A stretch of 64,000 bases of DNA from Bagarius yarrelli (lineage: Eukaryota; Chordata; Actinopteri; Siluriformes; Sisoridae), in contig VCAZ01000021.1 of NCBI GenBank assembly GCA_005784505.1, positions 3,909,308 to 3,973,307 on the forward strand, read 5' to 3'. Shown here piece by piece: positions 12,408 to 24,983 of the stretch. Each line of letters starts with the position of its first letter. Positions within the stretch are counted from its first letter, which is position 1. The notes under the pieces were generated by a model. The model saw nothing but the letters and a program-made list of their open reading frames with translations. It ran no database searches and had not been told where the DNA came from. A program made the translations under genes and the position numbers.

Positions 12408-12917
12408 GACCCTGTGGTCTGACCCCACAAACCTTAGCTTAAATATGCAAAGAAAGAATAGGCTGTGTGTATATAACAAATAAATAAAGGCTTCTTTTTC
12501 TTCTTGTTGTTATTTTAATTCCAGAACAGCCAAACACACATCTGACACAAAATTTCTGCGAGTGATTGCTGTTATTGATATGTTAATAACACTGTGTAAT
12601 GGCTGAACGAGGCAACACCGCTAAGGGTTGTGCTAATGGATTATAAATGGTAAGTACTCTATGGCTCACCATCATGCTTTTATGTCTTTTTAATGATCTA
12701 GTTTAAGGACAAGATAAACATTAAACAAGGACATTCATTCCAAAATATTTTTGTTAAATAAGATTCATTTTTTCACCAATACAGAGAATTATGGAAAGTG
12801 GTGGATTTATGAAGATTAGGGAGGTTGTTGGGTTGTGGTTTTTTTTTTACCTCAGGAGGTATTAATGGATTATTTATATATAAGTGCCATTTGTAGCAAA
12901 AAGGTGACAGCTGGACA

Positions 12918-13000
12918 AAGAGAAAGAGAAAGAGAGAGAGAGAAACACAAAGAGACACAGAGAGAGAGAGAGAGAGAGAGAGAAACACAGAGACACAGAA

Positions 13001-13047
<47 letters not shown>
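12918..13047. repeat. Compound GA microsatellite
   Basis: GA runs interrupted by acacaga units; the ORFs over it are repeat translations. Confidence 0.9.
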
Positions 13048-13051
<4 letters not shown>

Positions 13052-15356
13052 AACAGTTTATCTCTTTTTTGTTCTTCACCCACAAGTGACTCATGACTCA
13101 TTAAAGTATAATTGGTTGGTATCTTGCATATACACTTTCTGCAAACGGCCCCATTCTCTCATATCCTGGGTTCATTAAAAGGCAGTTGACTCATCGGGAT
13201 GCTCCCCCAGTAAAAGCTGTTAACACACTGGTATAGAATGAGTGTGTGTGATACCTGTTTAGCTAAAATGTGACAACAAATGATGAGAACATCAAAATAA
13301 TAAATTCATATAGAATAAACAACTTCCAGTCATGATGCATTGTGTTAGCAGCTGCTTACTATAAGTAACTAATGGAAAAAGTAACTATAATTATAGGAAG
13401 GCACCTGGGCACCATCTTGAAAACATTTTTATTTATAAAGGTTTATGGGGAAATTTAGCATTTTTAGATACTATGCAATGGATCTGGCTTCTTTCTTTAT
13501 TTCAGCCGAAAATAATTAACCTTACAGGACAACCAATGAGGCATGTACTGTTGTTTCCATAGAACAATCTTAATTGACATAGAGCCTCATTAATGCGCTT
13601 ACTGCAGTCGCAAATTGGCTTGCATGCACTAGATTCTGTGCCAAATTTAAAAACCATAACAATTAGAGGGGACAGCAGTGTCCTTACGTAAAAAAAAGGA
13701 AAAGCAACGTCGTTCATGCTTTGCATTTGTCTTTGACATTGTATTCATTGCATTGCCTTTGCATTATTTGCTCTTGTCAGTGAAGAACACTCAGCAGGAC
13801 TTTGTGTTGGAGGTGGACAATAATGTGGATAATAAAAGGTAACGGTAATAAGGTTAAGAAAAACGTAATGTTAACAGGGCTGGTAGTTATAGTTGGGTTC
13901 AGTTTGTATTGAGATTTTGGGATGCAGTCACAGCTGGTAAGAGGAGATCGAGCAAATGAGCAATGGGTGTCAGTAGTGACTGTTATCCATTATGAAAAAC
14001 AATCCAAGCCAATGTAGTCATCTGTTTAAAATACTATTTTTCAAAAATGGCTTTTGTTAGTGACGTATGGTAAACGTTCCATACTGAAAAGAAAAAACTA
14101 CTTACATAATCAATTAAAATTGAGACTTTCATTGAGACCGAAGTGAATGTAACTCCCTAGTGCACTGGAATTCACTTTTGGTCCTTTGGTAGAGAAGTAA
14201 ATCAGCCTACAGTGCATGTTTTTGGACTGGGGAGTGCTTGAGGAAAACTCCAAAGCCTGAAGAATTTAAGCAAACTCCACACACAGGATCAAACCCACAA
14301 CCCCAGGGGTGCGAAGCAAAACACAAGGGTGTGTTTGGTTTGATTTAAACGTACTCTGGTGCGATTCCTCGGTTAGTATTGTTCATTTATGCAAGTATGA
14401 GCATTGACATCTGAACCCTGGTGCGCACCAAACAAGCGAACTGCTAAAAAGATGGGTCTTGCTTCTAAATGAAGATTGGAAAGATATATAAACATAACAC
14501 AGATCATGACATCATCACACAGATGATGTCACCAGGTTATTTAATTTAAAACGATAGGAATGTTTCAAGCAAACTACCAGGTTCGTCTTATTAAAGGACT
14601 ATTAGTCTAAAAAGGTGTTTTAAAAACAGCATCTTCTTGCAGCATCTTCTTGCTTTCATTTCTGCAAACAATAGAGCAATCCCAGGGTTGTTGTTTGAAC
14701 AGTTTAGGAGCTCTTTGCCAGTTCTCGGCTGGTAAAAGTAAAACTTTGCACACAATGAGTGCGTTTAATTCGGTACACAGCGTCTTTTCGAGTGAAAAGT
14801 TTTCCTGCAAAATATGTCAGACAAACTGACCATTTAGGTTGTAAACATATCTCCATGTTTGTTTTAGCTGCAAGCGAGGGCAAATAGAGAGCGATAAGGT
14901 TGTGATGTGTATGCCATGCAACAGTAACAACTATTCTATGATGGTTTAAATGACTGACGCGCACCTTTGCAGAGTGGTTGTGTGTGTGTGTGTTTGTCCA
15001 TAACTAAGACAGACTGCCAGTCTTGTTTCTTGATCGGTTTACAGAAATTGGTAGCCTTTTGTTTTAATATGTGATGTAAAATAAACTTTGAATCTCTATG
15101 GGATTTTCCGGATAACGAATAGGAAAAAATGCATATGAAAATTTAAGGCTTTAGTGTGCAAAGACCTTAAATGTGCCTGCAACGAACAGGGTCCTGGAAT
15201 TGACTTCAGATCTATCAAAGTAAAGTGTTTACAGAAAATGACTAAATTAATTCAAGCTGGCAGTCGAATAAAACGCAAATGATTGTAAAGGTTCAAGTGA
15301 AATTCGAAGTCACAGCATCACATCTGTTCCATGAAAACAAATGATGACACACAACA

Positions 15357-15362
15357 TTTATT
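15357..15362 (-). terminator. Poly(A) signal of bola2
   Basis: AATAAA on the minus strand (tttatt on +), 75 bp beyond the bola2 stop. Confidence 0.55.
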
Positions 15363-15436
15363 TGTCGTCACTAATTAAACATGAAGGTCAAACAAGCAAT
15401 AGTGCAGGAAACTGTGATAGTGTGTATGTATCTAGG

Positions 15437-16467
15437 TCACTGCTGTTTCTGCTTTTCCCACTGCTCTGGTGTTAAGGTTTTCTGCTCAAACGCATGTATC
15501 TCCTTCAGCTCAGTAGCCAGGCAAGTGTTCACCATTCTGAGAAAAAAAACAAAAAAAAACAACAACATTTGCATGGGGTCATGATATTTTGTCATTTTTT
15601 TATAACTATTCAAATGTATCTGCAGAATTGTGTTCCATATTAATGAGCTTCTACAGATCTCTGACCGACTTTTACCTTATCTAATCTTCCATTGATGAGA
15701 TGGGAAAATAAACGATTAATAAAAGAATATTTTTATGACTTGCTGCTGTAGACGATGTCATATAGACACCAACTTCTCAAAAACACTTTAAGTGCAAGTT
15801 GTATCTATGTTTTATAGCCAAAATCTTCAGACTTTATACCAACAAACTGTTGATTGACAGCTGATGTATATGGATCAGCAAATAAAAAAAATCCATCAGG
15901 ATTTTTTTTTAATTACTCTGGTTAAATTTACATTATATTTACATTTATCTCATTTATACATACTAGCTATTGGGGGTTACGAGTCTTGCTAGGGGTCCAG
16001 CAGGGGCAGCTTGGTGGTGCTGGAAATTGAACCCTGATCTACCAATTAGCAGTCCAACACCTGAGCTATCACTTCCCTGTACATAAAATGTAACTGTAGC
16101 TGTGCACCTAGTGTTTTACATTGAGCTGAGGAGTGTTACAATTCTGTGAAGATATATTTTTGAATAAATAATGTACACTTGCCCTGCTGTTCCCCTTTAT
16201 TATACTAACAAAAATGTCTGTAAATGCTTTCAACAATATAAATAGTTTACCTCTGTCTCTGCAACAGTGGCTTTCCTTCAAACTGGGGTGACACAACAAG
16301 CACCTTAAAGCTTGTTGAACATCTATTGGGAGACGTGTCTTCCACATCCTGAAACAGAAGCCAGGTTTTGTAAATATAAAGCAAATCCACAATATTACAT
16401 TAGTGATGCGGGGTATAAGGGATTAAGCGAGGACACTGTATATCTGTACCACATATCTATCTATCTA

Positions 16468-16499
<32 letters not shown>

Positions 16500-16765
16500 C
16501 CCATCTATCTATTTGTCTATTTATCTATCTATATATTTGTCTATTTATCTATCTATATATTTGTCTATATATCTGTCTGTCTGTCTATCTATTTGTCTAT
16601 CTATCTATAAGTCTGTCTATCTATCTATTTGTCTATCTATCTATAAGTCTGTCTATCTATCTATTTGTCTATCTGTGTATCTATTTGTCTGTTTGTATAT
16701 CTATCTGTCTATCTATTTATCTGTCTGTCTATCTATCTATTTGTCTGTCTGTCTATCTATCTATT

Positions 16766-16799
<34 letters not shown>

Positions 16800-16950
16800 T
16801 TTATCTGTCTGTTTGTCTATCTATTTGTCTGTCTGTCTATCTATCTATTTATCTGTCTGTCTATTAGCTTAACTAATCCAAACATACCACGTATATTGCG
16901 CCAACTTCTGCAATCAGTTTTTCCCGAATGTAATCCGTGGTTAATTCCAT
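15437..16950 (-). CDS. bola2: BolA-like protein 2 (cytosolic Fe-S glutaredoxin partner), 86 aa
   Basis: Minus-strand exons 16950-16888, 16348-16251 and 15536-15437 join in phases 0 and 2 with GT-AG introns and give 86 residues, the same length as human BOLA2. Exon 1 encodes MELTTDYIREKL..., exon 2 DVEDTSPNRC...VLVVSPQFEGKPLLQ, exon 3 MVNTCLATELKEIHAFEQ. The whole is a BolA fold. Cys31 (NRC) and the invariant His68 (IHAFEQ), the family's Fe-S cluster ligands, are kept. The human QRHR stretch reads QRQR here (His53 to Gln). BOLA2 works in the cytosol with the monothiol glutaredoxin GLRX3 in [2Fe-2S] transfer; this role is family knowledge. It lies head to head with slx1, with 719 bp between start codons. 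Intron 1 is mostly tetranucleotide repeat. The exons are short, but sequence and splicing agree throughout. Confidence 0.95.
15925..16078 (-). mobile_element. tRNA-derived SINE, diverged
   Basis: Reverse copy in bola2 intron 2. The tail is degraded, but the box and head complements (attagcagtccaacacctga) are visible. Confidence 0.6.
16453..16865. repeat. CTAT/CTGT tetranucleotide array
   Basis: About 410 bp of mixed ctat, ctgt and tttg-containing units. It fills most of bola2 intron 1 and yields spurious CLSIYLSI-type ORFs. Confidence 0.97.
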
Positions 16951-17669
16951 TTTTTTTTGTAAAATGCTACCTGAATTTTAAGATGATAAGGTTTTTAGCT
17001 TCACTACCGGTTAAAGTGAAAGCGGAAGGGAGAAACACACCAACGTGAAACCGACGAGCCTATTTCGCATCCTAAACGACGCCCTGGTCCCTATGTATGC
17101 GGCCTATTTAGGGTATAAGATACAGCTTTCTACGCCATATTTAGCACAACATAGTAAAGCTTAACACATTAAGGCTCCGTCCATGGAACCTCTAACACCC
17201 AATCCGATCCCTTCATTTACGTGCGAGCGGACCTGAGTCGGCTAAAGCTATAGGCGTCTACATAGGTGCCCAATTAAAAAAGATTGATACTAAAGTTAAT
17301 TAAAATGACCGACTGTCTTTTTACACAATGCCTTGAAATATTTTTAGCTTTCAGATAAAGAAAATGTATCTATTATATTATCTCAGTCTATAGCATTTTG
17401 AAAATATTTGAAATTTTTCAGGCGATATCTGAAGAGCAAAAATCCACCGACAAAACAGTTACTAGGATTGTTTTCAAAGAAAAGGACTCTTAGTGTCAGG
17501 TTAGTGATCAGAAATTAATGTGGTCAGTATGTGGTTTTTAACATTATTTCAGTTACATTCAGTCTCGATATCTGGGGTTGCTGTGCATCAGTGTAGCTTG
17601 TCATGATGATACAGTGATTTCTACAGTCTTTCGTCTTTTAAGGTTTGCTGAGGTTCGTGTATTTAAAAA
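16951..17669. promoter_or_regulatory. Head-to-head promoter interval bola2/slx1
   Basis: 719 bp separate the two divergent start codons. By position it must hold both promoters unless untranslated exons lie elsewhere. I see no clear TATA box or recognised factor site. Confidence 0.5.
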
Positions 17670-20576
17670 ATGGTTGTGGAGGTCGAAAGCTTTTACGGGG
17701 TTTACATGCTCTACTGCACCAATCCTAAATTTAAAGGCCGCATTTATATCGGCTTTACGGTAAACCCCGAGCGGAGAATTGGGCAGCACAACGCGGGGAG
17801 ACACAAAGGGGGAGCCAAGAAGACCAGCGGGAGAGGACCGTGGTAAACAACCATTCAGAATAAAACTATATACTATACATACAGTTTCATATTTTTCCCA
17901 AATATCACAACCACTTTATTACCAGCAAAAGCACATATTTGCATAACAAATATTTTCTGATAAATGTTACTGTATATTAAACCTGTATAATAAATAGAAC
18001 AGGTATGAATGTCCACCATGACGTAGCTACTATTATAGTAATTTATTATAGTAATTAATTTTTAATTAAAGAACACATACAAAAAGCAGTGACTGGTATT
18101 TATTAGGCAATAGTAAAATAATCAGCGATTGGTTGTTTGGAATCAGTACTGATTATTTATTTTGCAGTGGATGATGGTCAAAAATTGATTATGTAAAATA
18201 AATAGTGATCAGTTATTAATTGCTTGGAATGCACAATTAACAATGTTCAAAATCAATGACAACCCCAGTGATAAGGTAGAAAATCAGAGGTGGATAACCA
18301 AATTTACTGTTTTTTACACAGAAGGTAAATTAAATAAACCTAAAACAGTATGTTGGTGTAGCAGACAAACAAACAACTCATTATTGTAGGAGAATAAAGT
18401 GGAATAATAATAGTATGAAATATTAAAGTTATAAGGATGCTGTATGCAGATTATTGAGGGCAACCCGAGGCTACAATATGGATCATCATCAGTTGAAAAC
18501 AAACCACTGCCCAGATCTAATGTGGCTGGACAATTGTGTGTAATTGTAAAATTACCCTATGACAGGGGTATCCAAATTTGTCCTGAAGGGTTGTTGTCCT
18601 GCAGAGTTTGGCTCCAACTTGCCTTAACACATCTACTTGTAAGTTTCAAGTACAGTATACCTAGCAAGATCTTGATTAGTTGGTTGAGGTGTGTTTAATT
18701 AGGGTTGGAGCTAAACTCTGCAGGACACCGACCCTCCAGGACAGAGTTTGGACACCCCTGTCCTATAAGTACCCTAATATTGTAGGTGCACCTGATAAAA
18801 ATAAATGGAAGTGTGTGTAAGCCACGTGTTTCTAGTAAACTGCTTTATATTATGAAGAATTTTAGATGTACTTTAATGCTGTTCTGTAAATGTCTACAGG
18901 GAGATGGTGCTCATCATCCATGGCTTTCCATCTGATATTGCAGCTCTTCGGGTAGGTGTGCGTCTCAGATATGATCTCCTTTCTCGTACCACTTTATTTT
19001 TTTTTTCATTTTTATATTGTATTGTGCTAAAAAAGATTGTTATGCATGCATTCTATAAAAAAATGTTCTTTTTAGTGTGTGAAGATTTTTTGGTGTAGTG
19101 TCTCCTCTCAGTATTATTAATCATTTTATTCGTTTCTTTATCTCAGTATGTCATTTTGTCAGCTGTTTAAAACTAGATGAATAAATCCTTTAATCTCCTG
19201 CAGTTCGAGTGGGCATGGCAGCATCCGCACATCTCCCGCCGACTTTCCCATGTAACCCGGCGTACGCGCAAAGAGTCCAGTCTGCAGTTTCACTGGCGCG
19301 TGCTCTCCAACATGCTACGGGTGGCGCCATGGAGCCGTCTCCCCCTCACCGTGCGTTGGCTGAGGCAAGAATACCGGCTAGAATTTGAGCCACAGCTGCA
19401 GCCACCTCTGCACATTCCTCTGACCTTTGGCTGTGTTCGTGCTAAGAAGAAGCAACAAAATGAAGACAAGGCGCGAGAGGAGATCCGGCTGGACCGGTGT
19501 CTACTGTGTAGAGGGATTGTGCAGGTATGTTGGCGCACTGATGCCCTGCTACTTTCCCTGGCTTTGTTCTTAAAATACTTTCTGTCCTAGCTAAATAGTT
19601 GGTCAGTTACAAGCATGGGAAAAGGTTTGTGTTCTGCATGTTAATTCTTTTTTTTGGCCTATTACTTGAATTGGAAAATTTGTAGTTTGTCAGTTAAGGA
19701 TGTTCAGTCAAAATTCAATGTAATTCAATTTAATTGACATTTAACAATAAAAAAATTGTCTAAGCTGCTTTACACAGAAAGCGGTAACAGTAAAAAAGTG
19801 TAAGTATGTCAGTGAGGAGCAAGCCGGTGGCAACTGTGGCAAGGAAAAACTCCCTGAGATGAAGTAGGAATATAGATTATTAAGTGTATTAAGTTAAGGA
19901 CATATTACGTAGATCCCTACACAGACATAAGGGATCTCCGGGAGAGGAGCCGGCCCGCCACACTATAGTCAACAAACCTGAGTAAACATTTTAATTTGAA
20001 AAGTGCTGGCTTAGTGATTAAGGTGTAGGACTGATACTAGAAAGACAGAGTTCAATTCCCAGCAGCACCAAGCTACCACTGTGGGCCCCTGAGCAAGGCG
20101 CTCTAATAAGAACGTCTGTTCAATGCTGTAAATGTAAAAAAAACTAGCTACATTTATTTGTATTGTTTGTGTTTCTTTTATTAATTCATTTATCATTTGT
20201 TTTTTTTTCTCTCAGACCTCAGATAGACTGTCTTGCTTCCACCCCTCCTGTAAGATGGTCTGCCATCTGATTTGCTTGGCAAAACATTTCTTAAAGTTAG
20301 ACTCGGCTCACCTGCTTCCTGTAGAGGGCGAGTGTCCCAGCTGCAGTCACTCATTGCTGTGGGGGAATTTGATTCGGCACAGAAATGGCTGCTATGGCGA
20401 CCTAGAGGAGATCACTTCAAATTCGTCTGGGGTAAGAAATCCATCAGTGTCCAAGCAGTTCTGTCTGTTTTTATTTGTTTGCTCAGTGTTTTTCGGCCGA
20501 CGTAACATAACCATGTAATATTTTACATCTTCATGTTTTCATACAGAGTCATTGGGCGGATGAGTTGCAGATATAA
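17670..20576 (+). CDS. slx1: SLX1 structure-specific endonuclease subunit, 263 aa
   Basis: Exons 17670-17842, 18900-18951, 19204-19524, 20216-20431 and 20547-20576 join cleanly into 263 residues. The N-terminus is a GIY-YIG nuclease domain (FYGVYMLYC at 8-16, RIYIGFT at 24-30, NPERRIGQHN at 32-41). By alignment with human SLX1, the catalytic pair Arg41 and Glu82 corresponds to Arg36 and Glu77 here, both present. The C-terminus has the cysteine-rich RING/PHD-like zinc module (CLLC, CFHPSC, CPSC) that binds SLX4, and ends SHWADELQI, matching the human AHWTDLLET tail. SLX1-SLX4 cuts branched DNA such as Holliday junctions and flaps in the nucleus. The last exon encodes only nine residues. An AATAAA follows directly at the stop codon. 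Zebrafish calls its gene slx1b; I give the base symbol. Confidence 0.96.
18563..18760. mobile_element. Palindromic hAT/Angel-like MITE
   Basis: Starts caggggtatccaaatttgtc and ends gacagagtttggacacccctg, with matching internal arms (gagtttggctccaac and gttggagctaaactc). Flanks ccctatga and tcctataa agree at 6 of 8 bases, as for an aged 8-bp target duplication. Lies in slx1 intron 1. Confidence 0.75.
19700..19960 (+). repeat. Interspersed fish repeat (LINE-tail-like)
   Basis: Contains 'gaggagcaagccggtggcaa' and 'caaggaaaaactccctgaga', a common teleost repeat of probable LINE/SINE origin. Lies in slx1 intron 3. Confidence 0.5.
19982..20140 (+). mobile_element. tRNA-derived SINE, diverged
   Basis: The body agttcaattcccagcagcac and gtgggcccctgagcaaggcg is clear; head and tail are degraded. 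Lies in slx1 intron 3. Confidence 0.65.
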
Positions 20577-20934
20577 ATAAACCTGATGTTGACCTCAACT
20601 TCCAACATAAGGGTTTCTTAGCTGCCTAAAATTACTGGACCTCCAATCATGAATTCGGACAAAATTGATCATGTTAATTAATCTGTATTGATGTGTGTTA
20701 ATCGAAGTTTATTTAATGTTCTGATCATGTTTTTTAAAACCAGGGTGTCCTTTTTTAAATAAATATGAAGACTAGCTCTCGCTAATAAAAATACAAAATG
20801 AAGAACCTTGCTTTGAACAGCTTTTTTGAGAATGTTTTTAACCCTATAATATTTTGTACTGTGAAAATATTTATTTAGGCAATAAAGCAATGTTGTTTTT
20901 TTTATTTAGCGTTGTCATAATTCCCTTTTTTACT

Positions 20935-21116
20935 TTCACTTACATTTCTAGCATTTGGCAGACGTCCTTATCCAGAGCGACTTATATTTTTATTACATTT
21001 ATACAACAGCAATTAGGGATTAAGGGCCTTGCTCTGGGAATTGAACCCTGATCTTTCAATCGAACCCTGGTCTTCCAATTAGCAGTCCAACAGCTTAACC
21101 GCTAGGCTACTCCTTC
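20935..21116 (-). mobile_element. tRNA-derived SINE
   Basis: Reverse copy with tail agcatttggcagacgtcctt. The box segment (gaaccctg.tcttccaat) is duplicated around 21045-21080. Confidence 0.75.
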
Positions 21117-21646
21117 TGGAATCATTTACAATTACCAACAGACATTTGCTAGAAAGTAAAATAAAAGTCAATGATATATCACTGGAGTAAGAATAAGTTG
21201 TAATACTGTATAAGAGTAAGCATCTATCACTTGGTCTGGTAATGGCTGTGACATTAGACAGAAGAGTAGCTGCATTCAATGAGGTCATTGTTCTCAGTTC
21301 ATTCACATAAATACTGCCTGTTTTATACTGTTCCATGGACACAGTGTCCTTTTTGTTTACTACAAGTGGAAAGAAATCAAAAACTCCAACCATCTCATTT
21401 TAAAGTAATTTGGCTTTAGGCTTTTTAACCTCATTCCTGATTTTGTAAGAGTTTTAGCTGGATTAACTTGGATAAATTGCCAGAATTAAAGTGAAATATG
21501 GTTCGAATTGCAAATGACAGAATGTGTGTCCATAACATAAATCAGGTGAAATATGTGTAGCCAAAATGTTGGTGAAAAATATAAACATTTATTTGGTTCT
21601 ATTGTCACAGCTACACATTCATAAGGCATTTAGACGCCACCGATTA

Positions 21647-21838
21647 AAGTTTTACATTTACATTTTTGGCAGACGTGCTTATCCAAAGCGACTCACATTT
21701 AACTCATTTTACAACTGAGCAATTTGGGGTTAATGACTTTGCTCAGGGCCCCAACAGTGGTAACTTGGTGATGCTGGGAACTGAACACAATCTTTATGTT
21801 AGCACTCCCAACACCTTAACCCCTGAGCCACCACTTCC
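21647..21838 (-). mobile_element. tRNA-derived SINE
   Basis: Reverse copy with tail ttttggcagacgtgcttatc and head complement cctgagccaccacttccac. Confidence 0.8.
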
Positions 21839-23369
21839 ACATTAATGATCTATGATCACTACTAGCCTTTGAGCAGGGTTCTGTCTCCTGGCTGAGGTTG
21901 CTTGACCTTAATTGACGTTATGAGACGATTAATCCTAATATTTTGAATGTTGTCACCATCCTCTCCCGTCTCAGGACTTATTTAACTGATTATTATTAAA
22001 TTGTAAGTAGTAACATCTCTACACCATACAAAGTTTTATGTCTATATTAGAGTTTAAACTAGATCCTGAAAATATGACCACCCAGAATGCAACCACAGAA
22101 TGCAAAGCACTGAATGCTTTACCATCACTGTACACTTTTAACATTAGGAACAGTCAACAAACCTGAATAGTTATTTTGTCTTAGTCTCTCGAAGTGTTTT
22201 GTATTTTTGAACAAAAGTGCTGATCTAAAGGGTTTATATTTAGCCATTAGCAAAGTCCTCCTGGAAACCCAACTAGCAACTATCAGAATCAGAAAAGGGT
22301 TTTATGGTTAAATGTCCTCACACAACCAATAAATATGTTTTGGCTTCTAGGTACAGTAAAACAACAGTACTTTATTTTTTGAATAGGGAATCATATTGAA
22401 GCCAACTTCCACTAAAAACCACTATTTTCTTGGCGTAACGACATGTAGCATCTTACATAATTTAACAAGCAGCGATCGAGTTCCACAGTTTTATTTCCTC
22501 TTCGAAAAACAACACAAACATGACCGCTAAGCAGAGAACATTCCAAGGCATTTTGTGCATTCCAAAGCATCACCAGGGTCTGGGAATAACAGAATTACGA
22601 CATTACGTATTATTAAAATGCGAACTTTAAGTAAGTGTATTTTGTTATATTTACTTTTTAATCACATAGTAGTCAAATTACTGTTACATCCCAAAAGTAT
22701 TTTAGGTTATTAGAGTGATTACTTGGGATTTTAGAGTCATTTCTTTTATTTAATATCAATGTAAACCTTGAACCTGTGTTCATTCTCTGTTTCTCCATGT
22801 GCAGCCTGTTCAGTTAGTGACCTGTAGAATGCAGACACTCTAGCCAAGACAGAAATATGGACAGGAACACAGAAAATCCTGCATGTAATACAACAGAATT
22901 TTACTTATGCAAGCTACAGTATGTCTAACTGCAACAGATATTTAATTAATTGTGGTTAATTGTGGGTTTTTTTATTGGTACATTAAATGCTGCTTTAAAG
23001 TCATTGATGTTCTTTTTATTTTGAGGTGGTAAACATAAAAACAAGATATGGCGTTAAACCGTTCCTTTGTGTTACATACCTTAAAGAATCCAAAGTATTT
23101 AGCTTAAGTTACTCGGGTAAGGTGACGAAATACAATACAAATGACCTTTCAAAGCATGTATTTTGTAATCTGTAGTGAAATCCATTTTTTAAATTAGCCT
23201 TTCCAACCCAGCATAACCTTCTGCTAATGCTTATGAGACTGTTCTAACATTGAATCTATGGAATAAAAAAAAAAAACGATATCATGAAAATGCACCACAG
23301 CTGAGTTTACTTAAATCTGCCTAAAAAATAGCTAAAGCTGTATTCCATAAGTGTTTATATTAACATTTA

Positions 23370-23520
23370 ATTAGGCGAGGTGGTAGCTCAGTAGTAAAGG
23401 TGTTGGACGGCTAAAAGAAAGTTGTGGGTTCGATTCCCAGTTAAATAAATGAAATAAATGTACGTTTCTCTGTATAAAGGAGTCTGTCAACTGCCAAAAA
23501 TGTGAATGTAAAATGTAATT
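23370..23520 (+). mobile_element. tRNA-derived SINE, internally deleted
   Basis: The head gaggtggtagctcagtagta and box gtgggttcgattcccag are good; the middle is deleted and the tail degraded. Confidence 0.7.
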
Positions 23521-23639
23521 AAAGTGCACACATAGGCTAAAGTGAGCATTTTATTCCAAAGACTCTTGTTTAGTAAATATATCTCTTTTACAGAAAAATG
23601 CAGACAATCAAACATTAAAAAAAACTTTTTGGTCCTAGT

Positions 23640-24010
23640 TTAAGTTTGTGTGCTTAAAGGGATAGTTCACCCCTGTTGCTCCAAATCCATGGGACCTTGT
23701 CTTATCTTCGAAACACAATTTAAGCTTTTTTCTTACATTAACAGCATTTGGATGATTGGTGGTTGAGGCCTTGCTCAGGGGTCCACAGTGGTGGCTTGGT
23801 GGTGCTGGGAATCAAACCCCAATCATTGTTCAACACCTTAATCACTAAGCCACCACTTTCTGATGCAATTTTCTGGTAGAGTCGAAGGGCTTTCTGACCC
23901 TCACATAAATAGCAAGGGAACTACCACGTTCGAGGCCCAAAAATAAAGATTTATTTCACATTTTTTGTCTCCTCTTTTTTTTTTTGTTTTATGGTAGTTG
24001 GCAAACCCGC
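23640..24010. mobile_element. DNA-type fish repeat interrupted by a SINE
   Basis: 'aaagggatagttcacccctg' and 'tttctgaccctcacataaat...aactaccacgttcgaggccc' are parts of one widespread teleost repeat. A reverse SINE (about 23727-23868) lies between them. Confidence 0.55.
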
Positions 24011-24639
24011 TGTTAGTGAATATACCGCCTCCTACTCAGGATGGAGTGTGAAGCGTTGATGTTGAGGAGAAACAAAAGCAGGAAACGAAGTAATAATCAA
24101 ATAAAAGAATTAAATAAATAGAAAAATTACCAACTTAAATTTATTTATTTTTTTACCACCTTTTCATTTATTCTGTATCTTTTTTTTTTCATGCAAGTTG
24201 TACAACAGCACTAACACAAATCCCTTGATGAAGCCCTTGATCACATGCACTATGCCTTGTTTAAACCCATGCTGTATAAAAAAGCTATCAAAATGCACAC
24301 TTTGGCACCATTTTAAAAACCAAACCAAAAACCAAACTCAATTAACATCGTTTTTTTTTTTTAGATTTTATACAGTGTACGTCTTTCTCCGAGTGTAAAC
24401 AAGGCACAGCGCATGTGTTCAACGTGTGATGACATTAAACACATGCTGTTGTAAATGTGGTGACAGAGTAAAACACAATTAGATATAGACGTTCAAGTTC
24501 CAGTGAGTAAGCTGGAAGCAAAAAGGGCTAATTAAAGAATCTGTAAGCAAAATGTGGCAAAGAAAATAGTATTAATAGAATAAAGGATGCAATCTAAATA
24601 ATATTCAGTTTGGCTGGATATTTCTTTAATTATTTTATT

Positions 24640-24810
24640 ATGTCAAAGCTCGAACCCTACATCCCACTAGATGGTGGTCTATGCACCAAAAGTGGGTATA
24701 TATTTGGGACCCTGTCTGAGAGTGCATACTTGGGTATGCCGTAGATTCTGTTAGAAAACAGTTTTCTTGGTGGTTAGAAGACCCTTGAGGGATATTGGTA
24801 AGCAATATAT
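24640..24810 (-). mobile_element. Gypsy-type retrotransposon fragment
   Basis: About 105 bp (24705-24809) is a near-identical inverted copy of 26469-26574, which follows directly after an integrase-like reading frame, so both are pieces of one Gypsy family. No intact ORF. Confidence 0.55.
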
Positions 24811-24983
24811 TTGGGCTGGTAATGAGGGAAGACAAAAAAAACAAGCTTGACAACATAGCAAAAAAAAAACTTATCCTTTTTCCCCACTGTATTTTAGGTG
24901 ACCTGCCTGGCAAAACATTCCATTTTTTCCTGTCACTGACAAGGGAGGCAGACTGCTGTGTCTGTCAGCCACACAGTCAGATA

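Larger units (their letters stand above)
9036..15340. other. Intergenic region dominated by SINEs and MITEs
   Basis: Between the zinc-finger gene and bola2. It holds four SINEs (9180, 10342, 11050, 12004), a hAT MITE inside a SINE tail (12273-12407), a compound GA microsatellite (12918-13047) and possible non-autonomous DNA elements near 9490-9700 and 14320-14450. A 138-codon minus-strand ORF at 11375-11791 has no recognisable homology and is treated as a finding, not a gene. Confidence 0.55.

Noticed and set aside
16312..17048. ORFs with CLSIYLSI repeats, membrane-like
   Set aside because: They cover the tetranucleotide array in bola2 intron 1.
24638..24913. 91-codon minus-strand ORF
   Set aside because: It is mostly a Gypsy fragment; no conserved domain.
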